Positions 9,901 through 16,643 of a stretch of DNA of 64,000 nucleotides are shown here, one piece after another. Position 1 is the first letter of the stretch. Every line of letters starts with the position of its first letter. A model generated the notes under the pieces. That model was not told the origin of the DNA, did no database searches, and worked only from the letters and a program-made list of their open reading frames with translations. This DNA comes from Aquimarina aggregata (lineage in GTDB: Bacteria > Bacteroidota > Bacteroidia > Flavobacteriales > Flavobacteriaceae): assembly GCF_001632745.1 (NCBI RefSeq), contig NZ_LQRT01000002.1, positions 124,001 through 188,000 on the forward strand, written 5' to 3'. The translations under genes were made by a program, and so were the position numbers.

Positions 9901-10139
9901 CGATTCAATTAAGTTTGGATATTCTAAATTTTGGAAACTTATTAAGTTCTGATTGGGGAGTAATAGAAATCCCTGTTAATGATCAACCTATTGGAGTTTC
10001 TTTTGATGCAGTAGCAGACCCAGGAAGAACAAATCCAATCTATACTTTTGACCCGTCACAAACTAAAACATTTGCAAATGATTTTAGTCTTGATTCAAGA
10101 TGGCAAGCACAAGTTGGATTACGATATATATTTAATTAA
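6909..10139 (+). CDS. Oar-like TonB-dependent outer-membrane receptor
   Basis: 1076 residues. The signal peptide covers about residues 1-19 (MKKIFMAIFVLTCIISNAQ). A carboxypeptidase-regulatory-like beta-sandwich follows at about 25-105 (ISGVVYDLEKQLLPGANI...FDGRFDLINLRVGG), then a plug domain at about 120-240 (NNFSLDGSIFNNPFG...DQIQVATAPYDVTQAGFTGASVNAVTKSGTN) and a long beta-barrel ending in an aromatic-rich terminal strand (QVGLRYIFN). This is the Oar-type layout, which imports or exports large substrates across the outer membrane with TonB energy. No SusD-like partner is adjacent, so it is not a canonical polysaccharide-utilisation pair. It is a single-gene unit between two terminators. 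The substrate cannot be read from sequence. Confidence 0.9.
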   Translation: MKKIFMAIFVLTCIISNAQVTTSNISGVVYDLEKQLLPGANITALHEPTGTSYGGTTNFDGRFDLINLRVGGPYTISISYVGFKKHVINDVFLQLGQTFNAEIILQEDDNQLEEVIITSNKSTTFSSERTGAETSIGSRELKSLPTITRSAADFYRLEPTASSNGSFGGRNDQFNNFSLDGSIFNNPFGLDAATPGGQTNAQPISLDAIDQIQVATAPYDVTQAGFTGASVNAVTKSGTNRWKGTVYGFYRNQDMTGDKVGDDDIIVPDLTQAQYGVSVGGPIIKNKLFIFGNFEKDDREDLGSNFLAARPGLTGANVSRVSAEDLDFVSEQLRTLGYETGAYEGYTHDTESTKGLLKLDWNINDNHRMAIVYNFLNASRDLPANREAIGRRGPDLTTLQFRNSGYQINNKISSFLVELNSNFGGNISNKFQAGYTSFDDSRDPFSTPAPPINIQQEGVRYIVAGHEPFSINNNLKQKVYQITNNLNIVTGNHTITLGASFERFEFDNSFNLGVYDLAANPAAGQGPVSTFFDAFQSVRIDPTNPGTSFEDAVNNGTIAAALANAQNVFDTNNASGNWALAETNVGQLAFYAQDKWKMNDKFTLTYGLRIDQPLYFDTVDKIAENIERGAGGTFPDGNYQPGITYFDQNGSPTQLNSLDLPTRRLLVSPRLGFNYDVKGDKTFQIRGGTGIFTGRLPFVWIGNQVANPNFFFYTTSAPDFQFPQVFRNSLGIDYRFKNGIVASTDVIYTEDINAQMVRNFGLGTPTGTLTGADNRVIYQLSDRAVNEFGGPTNAYVFTNTNVGYSFNWSFKLQKNFSNGIFASVAYNYLEAEDASSLDAEISSDAFDRNPALGNVNQAVSSTARYGDKHRIVGQLNKSFSYGKNKQWRTSIGAFYEYAQGGRFSYTYSGDINGDGSPLNDLIYIPTQADLATFNFSGTAAEQQTQRQAYEAYIQQDEYLSGRRGSYAEKYAILSPWRGRWDVKFLQDYDIQVGERTNTIQLSLDILNFGNLLSSDWGVIEIPVNDQPIGVSFDAVADPGRTNPIYTFDPSQTKTFANDFSLDSRWQAQVGLRYIFN

Positions 10140-10166
10140 TTGGGCAAATTTTGTAATTGATTTAAT

Positions 10167-10203
10167 AAAATCCATCGCTATGGTTGTAGCGATGGATTTT
10201 TTA
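10167..10203. terminator. Bidirectional terminator between the receptor and the M20 peptidase
   Basis: Arms 10167-10180 and 10187-10200 form a perfect 14-bp stem with a 6-nt loop. A-run and T-run flanks let it stop both the receptor transcript (+) and the convergent M20 transcript (-). Confidence 0.85.
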
Positions 10204-10214
10204 TATCTGGAAAT

Positions 10215-11516
10215 TTAATTTTGGATTAGTCTGTAAAGTAATAATGCTGTACGTTTTGTAAGCGCCTCAAAAGTTGTTAAATCTAAAGATTCTTTGGGTG
10301 TATGGGCTCCTTTACCCATGGTACCAAGCCCATCTAGACAATCTACATAATCAGCAACAAAAGAAGTGTCGGCAGCTCCTCTTTTTCCGGGATCGTAAGC
10401 TTTTACTTCTCCTTGATCAAGATCGTTACTAACAGCATTTAATATTTTTAATAATTTGAGATTTCCTGCGGTAGGTTGCATAGAGGGATAACTATCTGTA
10501 AAACTTATTTTTGCTGAAGTATGAGGTAAGTTTTTTTCGACAATGGCACTCATTTTTGATCGAGTATTTTCTTTTTGTTCTTCTGATATAAAACGTAATC
10601 CTCCTTTTACTATAACTGTTTGCGCTACAACATTGTTCTTACCAAAAGCTTCTCCTTTATTTAATTCTTTATTAAAATCAATATCAGTTCCGCCTAAAAT
10701 TACCCCGGGATTAAAGGTTAAAAATTCTTCTCCTTTAACTTCTGTATAAAAAGAGTTTAAAATTCTTGAAGCTTCAAAAATTGCTCCAGCTCCAATATTT
10801 TCATTAAAAATACCTGAAGAATGGGCTCTTTTTCCTTTAACTTCAAGTTTCCATCCAGAAGATCCTCTTCGAGCAACAGTAGCATAATTAAATCCTGTTG
10901 ACGTTTCAAAACCTAGCGCGATGTCATTGTTTTTTGCAGCTTCGATTAAATCTTTTCGGCTAATGTCTAATGGCTGTCCAGTACTTTCTTCGTCTCCTGT
11001 AAATGCAATAGTTATTTGAGCATTTTCTAATAAATTACTTTCGTGTAATGCCTTTAACGCATATAATACAATTACATTACCTCCTTTCATGTCGTTTACT
11101 CCAGGGCCATAAGCAGTATCTCCTTCAATTTTAAATTGTTGAAAAGGACTGTCTTTTTCAAAAACAGTGTCTAGATGACCAATGAGCAATATTTTTTTTC
11201 CTTTTGTACCCTTTGTTTTAGCAAATAAATGTCCAGCACGATTTACTTTTTTAGGCATTTCTATCCATTTCGTATCCAGCCCAATATTGTCGAATTCCTT
11301 TTTAAAAACATTTCCGACTTCTTTAACACCTAAATGATTCATGGTGCCACTGTTAAGATTTACTACTTTTTCTAAAAATAATAGTGCAGATTTATGATTA
11401 GTTTCTACAGATGCGATGATGTTCTTTTCAATGTTAGATAATTTTTGAGCCTGCATAGTATTTATTAGAAAAAATAAAAAGATGTATAAGATCGAAATTT
11501 TAATTGATCTAGTCAT
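10215..11516 (-). CDS. Secreted M20-family metallopeptidase (glutamate carboxypeptidase type)
   Basis: 433 residues from the ATG at 11514-11516. A longer in-frame start exists 69 bp upstream, but the residues after 11516 (MTRSIKISILYIFLFFLINTMQAQ) form a clean signal peptide, so the shorter form is preferred. M20 motifs are clear: GHLDTVFEKD (metal ligand His and conserved Asp), GPGVNDMKGG (bridging Asp), DEESTG (catalytic Glu and ligand) and a late H near the C-terminus (GKGAHTP). The inserted dimerisation domain starts around WKLEVKGKRAHSSG. It most resembles the M20A carboxypeptidase G2/glutamate carboxypeptidase branch, which removes C-terminal residues from peptides. Export suggests peptide or folate-like substrates in the periplasm. 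Confidence 0.88.
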   Translation of the reverse strand: MTRSIKISILYIFLFFLINTMQAQKLSNIEKNIIASVETNHKSALLFLEKVVNLNSGTMNHLGVKEVGNVFKKEFDNIGLDTKWIEMPKKVNRAGHLFAKTKGTKGKKILLIGHLDTVFEKDSPFQQFKIEGDTAYGPGVNDMKGGNVIVLYALKALHESNLLENAQITIAFTGDEESTGQPLDISRKDLIEAAKNNDIALGFETSTGFNYATVARRGSSGWKLEVKGKRAHSSGIFNENIGAGAIFEASRILNSFYTEVKGEEFLTFNPGVILGGTDIDFNKELNKGEAFGKNNVVAQTVIVKGGLRFISEEQKENTRSKMSAIVEKNLPHTSAKISFTDSYPSMQPTAGNLKLLKILNAVSNDLDQGEVKAYDPGKRGAADTSFVADYVDCLDGLGTMGKGAHTPKESLDLTTFEALTKRTALLLYRLIQN

Positions 11517-11614
11517 AATTAAGAAAGTATTGCGTGTAAAATATAAAGATAAGAACTTTAAAGTGCAAAGATCATTGGTTTTCAATGTAAACCTTAATAA
11601 GAACCTCTTAATTG

Positions 11615-11646
11615 TTTTATGAATCCTGATTTTATAGTTATTTTTG
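11615..11646 (+). promoter_or_regulatory. Probable promoter of the DUF6495-like gene
   Basis: TATTTTTG at 11639-11646 fits the -7 consensus exactly. TTTT at 11615-11618 is a one-mismatch -33 element with a 20-bp spacer. The start codon follows 19 nt after the -7 box, so the leader would be very short. Confidence 0.45.
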
Positions 11647-11665
11647 CGGTCAATTTTTTTAGAAA

Positions 11666-12139
11666 ATGAAATACGCTAGATTAACAAAAGAACAGTTAGA
11701 AGAACTACATGTAGAGTTTATTAATTTCTTAGCTACTCAATCTATTACTGCTGATGAATGGAGTGATATTAAAGCTAATAAACCAGATGTAGCAGAAGAA
11801 GAGATTGATATTTTTAGTGATTTAGTTTGGGAAAAAGTATTAGACAATGCCCAATATCTTGAGCATTTTTCTAAAGATCAAATTCATTTGTTTGAACTTA
11901 AGGATAATGAAATGCTTCTGATTGCTATCAAAATTAATAATGAAGATATAGATGTCACTACACAGGCAGGGTATGACTGGTTGCGTGATAATTTATTGAA
12001 TGATGAAGTCGTATTTTATAATGCCTCTAAGGCATATAGTGATGATAAAAATCTTGATAAATTTACACTAATACAAAAAGGAGCTTCTATTACAAAAGGT
12101 CAATTATTCAATTATTTTGCCAAATTAGTCGAAGATTGA
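11666..12139 (+). CDS. Conserved flavobacterial protein, probably DUF6495
   Basis: 157 residues, soluble, acidic, with no signal peptide or membrane helix. The opening MKYARLTKEQLEELHVEFINFLATQSITADEW looks like the small conserved family DUF6495 of Flavobacteriia; this is from memory of the pattern. The protein is mostly predicted helical with a mixed C-terminal half. Function is unknown. It stands alone and converges on the permease gene at 12158, with only 18 bp between the stops and no strong terminator. Confidence 0.7.
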   Translation: MKYARLTKEQLEELHVEFINFLATQSITADEWSDIKANKPDVAEEEIDIFSDLVWEKVLDNAQYLEHFSKDQIHLFELKDNEMLLIAIKINNEDIDVTTQAGYDWLRDNLLNDEVVFYNASKAYSDDKNLDKFTLIQKGASITKGQLFNYFAKLVED

Positions 12140-12157
12140 AAAGAATAATTAATGTTA

Positions 12158-13393
12158 TTATTCGTACCTAAGCGATTCAATAGGATCTTGATTAGCTGCT
12201 TTTACAGCCGGATACAATCCAGAAACTACTGCAGTCAAAAATGAGGTAACCACGGCTGCTACAATAGCAAGCCAAGGAATGGTAAATTCAAAATTTGATA
12301 TAGATGCAGCAAGACTACCAACTGCAATACCTAGAATTATACCTATAAGACCTCCAAATTGCCCTATGATAACAGTTTCTAGAAAAAACTGACCAGAAAT
12401 AGTATGTTTTTTAGCGCCTAGTGCTTTACGAACCCCTATTTCTCGAGTACGCTCTGTTACCGATACAAGCATAATGTTCATTAATGCTATCGAGGATCCA
12501 AAAACTGTAATAATACTTATAATCCATGCTGCGTAATAGAGGTACGAAGTAATGTTCGATATTCTGTTGATAAGATCATCACTACGTTCTAAACCGAAAT
12601 TGTTTTCTTCAACAGGACTAAGTCCTCTGATATTTCTAAATGTAACTATGGCTTCATCTTGGGCGCCTTCTAAGAATTGTTTATCATCAACTTTAACACT
12701 GATGTTATAATTTATATTTGGTAAGGTAAATATAGACCGTGCTAGTTGTAAAGGAATTAATACCTTTAAATCTTGATTATTTCTAAAAGTCGCTCCTTTA
12801 CTTTCTAGAAGTCCAATTACTTTAAATTTCACACCGCGAATGCTAATTGTCTTTCCTATCGGATTTGTGTTTTTAAATAAGTTTTTTGTAAAATCAGAAC
12901 CTATTAAACAGACATGATTGTTATTCTGGATATCGAAAAACGTAAAGTTTCGACCTTTATCAATTTCTGTACCCGTGTTTTCAAGATAATTCTCGTTAAC
13001 ACCAAGAACAGAAGCCTCAGGATCTGTTTTTTCATTTTCATATTTTACTTCAGCTCCTCTGGTTCCTGTAAAGGATACTGACGTTTTTGAAAACGGATAT
13101 TGAAATTTGTCATTAAATGCTCTTACATTTCTATAGTTAATAATAGGATTTATTTTTTCTCTATCCCTATTATTACGAGTATTAAACTCATACCGTTGCA
13201 GATTAAATGTATTTGCTCCCATAGAGGCAAAGTCACCTGTTATAGTTTTTTCTAAAGCGCCTAAAAATGTTAAGATACCTACTAATGCAGTTATACCTAT
13301 TGCTATAATTAAAATCGTAAGAATGGTTCTTAATACTTGCCCTTTTATAGAGTCCATTGCAATACGAATATTTTCTCTAAGAAGTGAAAACAT
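12158..13393 (-). CDS. MacB/FtsX-type ABC transporter permease
   Basis: 411 residues. Transmembrane helix 1 is at about 17-45, a large periplasmic MacB_PCD domain at about 48-275, and three further helices in the last 130 residues with the FtsX signature (NIMLVSVTERTREIGVRKALGAKKHTI). This four-helix layout is that of type VII ABC permeases (MacB, LolCE), which move lipoproteins, peptides or drugs by mechanotransmission. No ATPase or MacA-like adaptor is adjacent, so its partners are encoded elsewhere. It is a single gene with its stop 18 bp from the convergent DUF6495-like gene. The substrate is unknown. Confidence 0.88.
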   Translation of the reverse strand: MFSLLRENIRIAMDSIKGQVLRTILTILIIAIGITALVGILTFLGALEKTITGDFASMGANTFNLQRYEFNTRNNRDREKINPIINYRNVRAFNDKFQYPFSKTSVSFTGTRGAEVKYENEKTDPEASVLGVNENYLENTGTEIDKGRNFTFFDIQNNNHVCLIGSDFTKNLFKNTNPIGKTISIRGVKFKVIGLLESKGATFRNNQDLKVLIPLQLARSIFTLPNINYNISVKVDDKQFLEGAQDEAIVTFRNIRGLSPVEENNFGLERSDDLINRISNITSYLYYAAWIISIITVFGSSIALMNIMLVSVTERTREIGVRKALGAKKHTISGQFFLETVIIGQFGGLIGIILGIAVGSLAASISNFEFTIPWLAIVAAVVTSFLTAVVSGLYPAVKAANQDPIESLRYE

Positions 13394-13600
13394 AGTAGGT
13401 GTATAAAATGTGTTTTTAGTATATGACTACAAAAAGCAATTAAAGTTACTTAAAAAACTAGATTTTTTGTGTTTAGAAGAAATGACTTTGTAGTTTTTTT
13501 AGATATTTGCAGCCCTAATGGTTTTTAATTTTTATTGTTCTGATTTAAGTTTTTGATAATCAGTAGTTCAATTAAAAACCTTTAAATTAAAAAGAATACA

Positions 13601-14968
13601 ATGGCACAAAAACCTTCAATACCAAAAGGAACTAGAGATTTTTCACCTATCGAGGTAGCAAAAAGACATTATATTATTGATACCATAAAGGAGCAGTTTC
13701 AATTGTTTGGTTTTCATCCAATAGAGACTCCGAGTTTTGAAAATAGCGATACCCTTATGGGCAAATATGGCGAAGAAGGTGATCGATTAATTTTTAAAAT
13801 ATTAAATAGTGGTGATTATTTAAAGAAAGTTGATGATGCATTGTACGATAGTAAGGATAGTACAAAAATGACGAGTAAAATTAGTGAAAAAGCTTTACGC
13901 TATGATCTAACCGTACCTTTTGCACGTTATGTTGTACAACATCAAAATGAAATTGACTTTCCTTTTAAGCGATATCAAATCCAGCCTGTATGGCGTGCCG
14001 ATAGACCCCAAAAAGGTAGGTTTAGAGAATTTTTTCAATGTGATGCAGATGTAGTTGGAAGTAAGTCTCTATGGCAAGAAGTAGACTTTATTCAATTATA
14101 TGATAGCGTTTTTTCAAAACTGAAGCTTGATGGAGTTACCATCAAGATGAATAATAGAAAAATATTATCAGGTATAGCAGAAGTTATTGGAGCCAGTGAT
14201 AAACTAATAGATTTTACTGTTGCTCTTGATAAGCTTGATAAAATAGGAGAAGAAGGAGTTAAGAAAGAGATGTTGTCTAAAGGGATTTCTGAAGATGCAA
14301 TAACTAAAGTACAACCACTTTTTAATTTTGAAGGAAATACAACAGAAAAAATTAATAAATTAAAAGATTTATTAAATTCTTCTGAAGAAGGTATGCAAGG
14401 CGTAAAAGAATTAGAGTTTATCGTAAAGGCTATTCAAACAATTCCTCTACAATGCGCTACTTTGGACTTAGATGTTACTTTGGCAAGAGGCTTAAATTAT
14501 TATACCGGAGCTATCTTTGAAGTTGCGGCTCCCGAAAACGTAAAAATGGGATCCATCGGTGGCGGTGGACGTTATGATGATCTTACAGGTATTTTTGGAT
14601 TAAAAAATGTGAGTGGAGTAGGAGTTTCTTTTGGATTAGATAGGATTTATTTAGTACTGGAAGAATTAGATTTATTTCCTGAAACAGTGGCACCAGTAAC
14701 AAAGGCGTTGTTTATTAATTTTGGTGAAGCCGAAGCATTATATTCTTTAAAAGCAATTAATAAATTAAGAAAAGAAGGGATATTAGCAGAGTTATATCCA
14801 GATGCGACTAAAATGAAAAAGCAAATGAATTACGCTAATAAAAAAGGTGCGAAATACGTTATACTTGCGGGTGATTCTGAATTAAAGAATGAAACGTTTA
14901 CTGTCAAGAACATGGAGTCGGGTACCCAAAACGAAATGAATTTTGATGAATTAAAAGCACTGTTGTAA
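13601..14968 (+). CDS. hisS: Histidine--tRNA ligase
   Basis: 455 residues, a class II aminoacyl-tRNA synthetase that charges tRNA-His. Visible signatures are the N-terminal PKGTRDFSP, motif 2 ([29 protein letters not shown] around residues 125-155), the histidine-specific [10 protein letters not shown], motif 3 ([11 protein letters not shown]) and a C-terminal anticodon-binding domain ([25 protein letters not shown]...[24 protein letters not shown]). An insertion at about 225-270 makes it slightly longer than the E. coli enzyme, as is common in Bacteroidota. Confidence 0.96.
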   Translation: MAQKPSIPKGTRDFSPIEVAKRHYIIDTIKEQFQLFGFHPIETPSFENSDTLMGKYGEEGDRLIFKILNSGDYLKKVDDALYDSKDSTKMTSKISEKALRYDLTVPFARYVVQHQNEIDFPFKRYQIQPVWRADRPQKGRFREFFQCDADVVGSKSLWQEVDFIQLYDSVFSKLKLDGVTIKMNNRKILSGIAEVIGASDKLIDFTVALDKLDKIGEEGVKKEMLSKGISEDAITKVQPLFNFEGNTTEKINKLKDLLNSSEEGMQGVKELEFIVKAIQTIPLQCATLDLDVTLARGLNYYTGAIFEVAAPENVKMGSIGGGGRYDDLTGIFGLKNVSGVGVSFGLDRIYLVLEELDLFPETVAPVTKALFINFGEAEALYSLKAINKLRKEGILAELYPDATKMKKQMNYANKKGAKYVILAGDSELKNETFTVKNMESGTQNEMNFDELKALL

Positions 14969-15060
14969 TAAAAAATTATTAATTTAATACTTTCAAGCTA
15001 AACCTTATCGTTATAGATAGATATTTTTAGATAGCTATTTATTATTTTAAAATTTAAATT

Positions 15061-15564
15061 ATGAAAAAGAACATTTTTGCTACTTTTTTGTGCTTAATGT
15101 TGGTGATAGTCGTTTCATGTAAGAAAGACCCTAAATCGGATAAAGTTGACATTGTTGAAACCGCTGTAGATTCTACTGCTATTGCTGCAGAAGAAGCATT
15201 AAAAGAAAAAGCAATATCTCAAAAGAAAAAAAAATCAACAAAGAAAAAAAGTTCTAAAAAGAGCGGAGCTAAAAAAAATAAGAAAAGCACCAAACTTGTT
15301 CGAATCCCTGGTACGTCTGCAAGTACAAAGAATGCCGACGTTCAAAAGTATATAAGGGATTATGAGAAATATATGTCAAATTATAAAAAAGCTGTCGAAG
15401 CAAGTGATATGGACTCTTTTCTTAAGTTAAATTCTGCAAGTAATAGTCTTACAAAACAGTATGATTTGCTTATAAATAAGCTACCTGGTGAAGAAATAGA
15501 GAAGTTAAGTCAATATATGCAGGTAAAATCAAAACAAATGAATGCGTTATCAGCTCAGATGTAG
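15061..15564 (+). CDS. Lysine-rich lipoprotein of unknown function
   Basis: 167 residues. The signal peptide ends in a lipobox (VVSC, Cys20), so the protein should be anchored to a membrane by lipidation. Residues 48-78 contain 16 lysines in 31 positions with Ser/Thr between them, a flexible and highly basic tether. The C-terminal part, about 95-167, is predicted helical (YIRDYEKYMSNYKKAVEASDMDSF...) and could be a small coiled coil. Flavobacterial proteins with this layout are usually annotated only as lipoproteins. The basic stretch could bind nucleic acid, LPS or another acidic polymer; this is inference. It lies 92 bp after hisS. Confidence 0.75.
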   Translation: MKKNIFATFLCLMLVIVVSCKKDPKSDKVDIVETAVDSTAIAAEEALKEKAISQKKKKSTKKKSSKKSGAKKNKKSTKLVRIPGTSASTKNADVQKYIRDYEKYMSNYKKAVEASDMDSFLKLNSASNSLTKQYDLLINKLPGEEIEKLSQYMQVKSKQMNALSAQM

Positions 15565-15583
15565 CCCTAAAAAGATATAATAT

Positions 15584-15623
15584 AAAAAAACCATCTTAAA
15601 TCTAGATTTAAGATGGTTTTTTT
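15584..15623. terminator. Bidirectional terminator
   Basis: A perfect 40-bp palindrome: arms 15584-15603 and 15604-15623, effectively an 18-bp stem with a 4-nt loop. A7 and T7 edges serve the lipoprotein (+) and the convergent SDR gene (-). Confidence 0.85.
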
Positions 15624-15631
15624 ATAAAGAT

Positions 15632-16234
15632 TTATTCATAAAATCGTATAATTTGACCGTTCGTTTTTCCTTCTACACTTCTTGCATAAGCGTTAACTAC
15701 TTTATTCATTGGTACAGGATTATGTCCAGGAAAGTAATCCTTGTATTTTTCATAGGCATCTTCTACCATTCCTAAAGAAACAACATTAACACGTATTCCG
15801 TTTTCTACCTCCAAAGCTACAGCTTGTACAAAACTATGGATACCTCCATTTACCATTGCAGCACTAGTAGTTTTGACAACAGGATCATCAGCTAGAATAC
15901 CAGTAGAAAGGGTTATCGACCCATTTGGATTTAAATAATGTTGACCTATGCGAACAATATTGACTTGTCCCATTAGTTTACTTCTTAAACCAATATAATA
16001 ATCTTCTTCGGTTAATTCATTAAAATTAGCCCATTTCGCTTCTCCGGCGATACACAGTATAGCGTCTACCTTACCAAGCTTTTCAAACATTGCCGCTATA
16101 GAGTCACTATTGGCAATATCGACATTTACATCACCGTTACTTCTTCCTGCGATAATAATTTCGTGTTTTTTTGCAAAATATGATGAGACTTTTTTACCTA
16201 TGGTACCGTTTCCCCCGATGATTAGTATTTTCAT
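15632..16234 (-). CDS. Short-chain dehydrogenase-like protein lacking the catalytic Tyr/Lys
   Basis: 200 residues with a Rossmann fold. The nucleotide-binding loop GGNGTIGKKV is intact at residues 7-16, followed by an NADP-type Arg (IIAGRSNGDVNVD). The usual YxxxK catalytic pair is absent: the aligned segment reads SAAMVNGGIHSF, with neither Tyr nor Lys in place. The length (about 200 residues) and sequence recall the compact SDR subgroup annotated in some databases as PRK07578. It probably binds a dinucleotide, but a classical SDR reaction is doubtful. It is a single gene with its own upstream region. Confidence 0.8.
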   Translation of the reverse strand: MKILIIGGNGTIGKKVSSYFAKKHEIIIAGRSNGDVNVDIANSDSIAAMFEKLGKVDAILCIAGEAKWANFNELTEEDYYIGLRSKLMGQVNIVRIGQHYLNPNGSITLSTGILADDPVVKTTSAAMVNGGIHSFVQAVALEVENGIRVNVVSLGMVEDAYEKYKDYFPGHNPVPMNKVVNAYARSVEGKTNGQIIRFYE

Positions 16235-16420
16235 ATGATTTTTTAAATATTAGGTTGTTAAAAAAGAGTTTTGTCAAAAAAAAAAAGAGAACCTAAGTTA
16301 ATCATTACATCTGAATTTTATTTGGTAGAATTAGTATTATTATCAAAACAGAAATTGTAACTGGTTTTCAAAGGAATAAGTGTCGTAAAAAAAATATTTT
16401 TAAAAAAAATATCAAAATAT

Positions 16421-16451
16421 TTTGTTAATTTACGGTTTTACCGTAAGTTTG
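16421..16451 (+). promoter_or_regulatory. Promoter of a predicted small RNA
   Basis: TTTG (16421-16424) and TAAGTTTG (16444-16451) match the Bacteroidota -33/-7 consensus exactly with a 19-bp spacer. No ORF follows on this strand. The spacer is filled by the inverted repeat at 16430-16446. The predicted start is near 16457. Confidence 0.65.
16430..16446. promoter_or_regulatory. Crp/Fnr-like operator TTACGGT-N3-ACCGTAA
   Basis: TTACGGTTTTACCGTAA is a perfect 7-3-7 inverted repeat lying between the -33 and -7 boxes and covering the first bases of the -7 box. The same repeat with a different centre (TTACGGTTAAACCGTAA) lies upstream of the Crp/Fnr-type regulator gene at 37045. The position predicts repression when bound, although activation by DNA distortion cannot be excluded. 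Confidence 0.6.
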
Positions 16452-16456
16452 TTCCA

Positions 16457-16535
16457 GTCAAAATTGCAAAAGGGGATAACCCTTAACGTAAACATATAGA
16501 TTTAATCGGTGCAGCCCTAACCTGCACCTTTTTTT
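16457..16535 (+). ncRNA. Predicted small RNA, about 79 nt
   Basis: The segment between a consensus promoter and a terminator has no start codon with an ORF. It can fold into a 5-bp hairpin (16470-16474 with 16480-16484, loop GATAA). An AU-rich single-stranded stretch follows, then a terminator hairpin GGTGCAG / CTGCACC (16508-16514 with 16522-16528) and seven Ts. Size, terminator and regulator site fit a trans-acting sRNA under Crp/Fnr-type control. I cannot match it to a known RNA family. An alternative is the remnant leader of a lost gene, but there is no + strand gene downstream. Confidence 0.5.
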
Positions 16536-16550
16536 ATTTTTGATTGGTAA

Positions 16551-16593
16551 TGAACTACCCAGATTTAATAGTACTGGATAGTTCATTTTTTTT
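16551..16593 (+). terminator. Second, back-to-back terminator after the predicted sRNA
   Basis: Arms 16551-16562 (TGAACTACCCAG) and 16574-16585 (CTGGATAGTTCA) pair over 12 positions with one mismatch around an 11-nt loop and are followed by eight Ts. The T-run orientation is +. Two terminators in 90 bp suggest that read-through from the sRNA is costly, or that a longer RNA form exists. Confidence 0.65.
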
Positions 16594-16643
16594 ATATTAT
16601 CTGTTATATAAAAGTAAAGGAGGCAATGAGAAAGGTAAGACTA

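Noticed and set aside
12143..12163. GAATAAT-N7-ATTATTC hairpin between DUF6495-like and permease genes
   Set aside because: All-weak 7-bp stem without a T-run, overlapping the permease stop codon; too weak to call a terminator.
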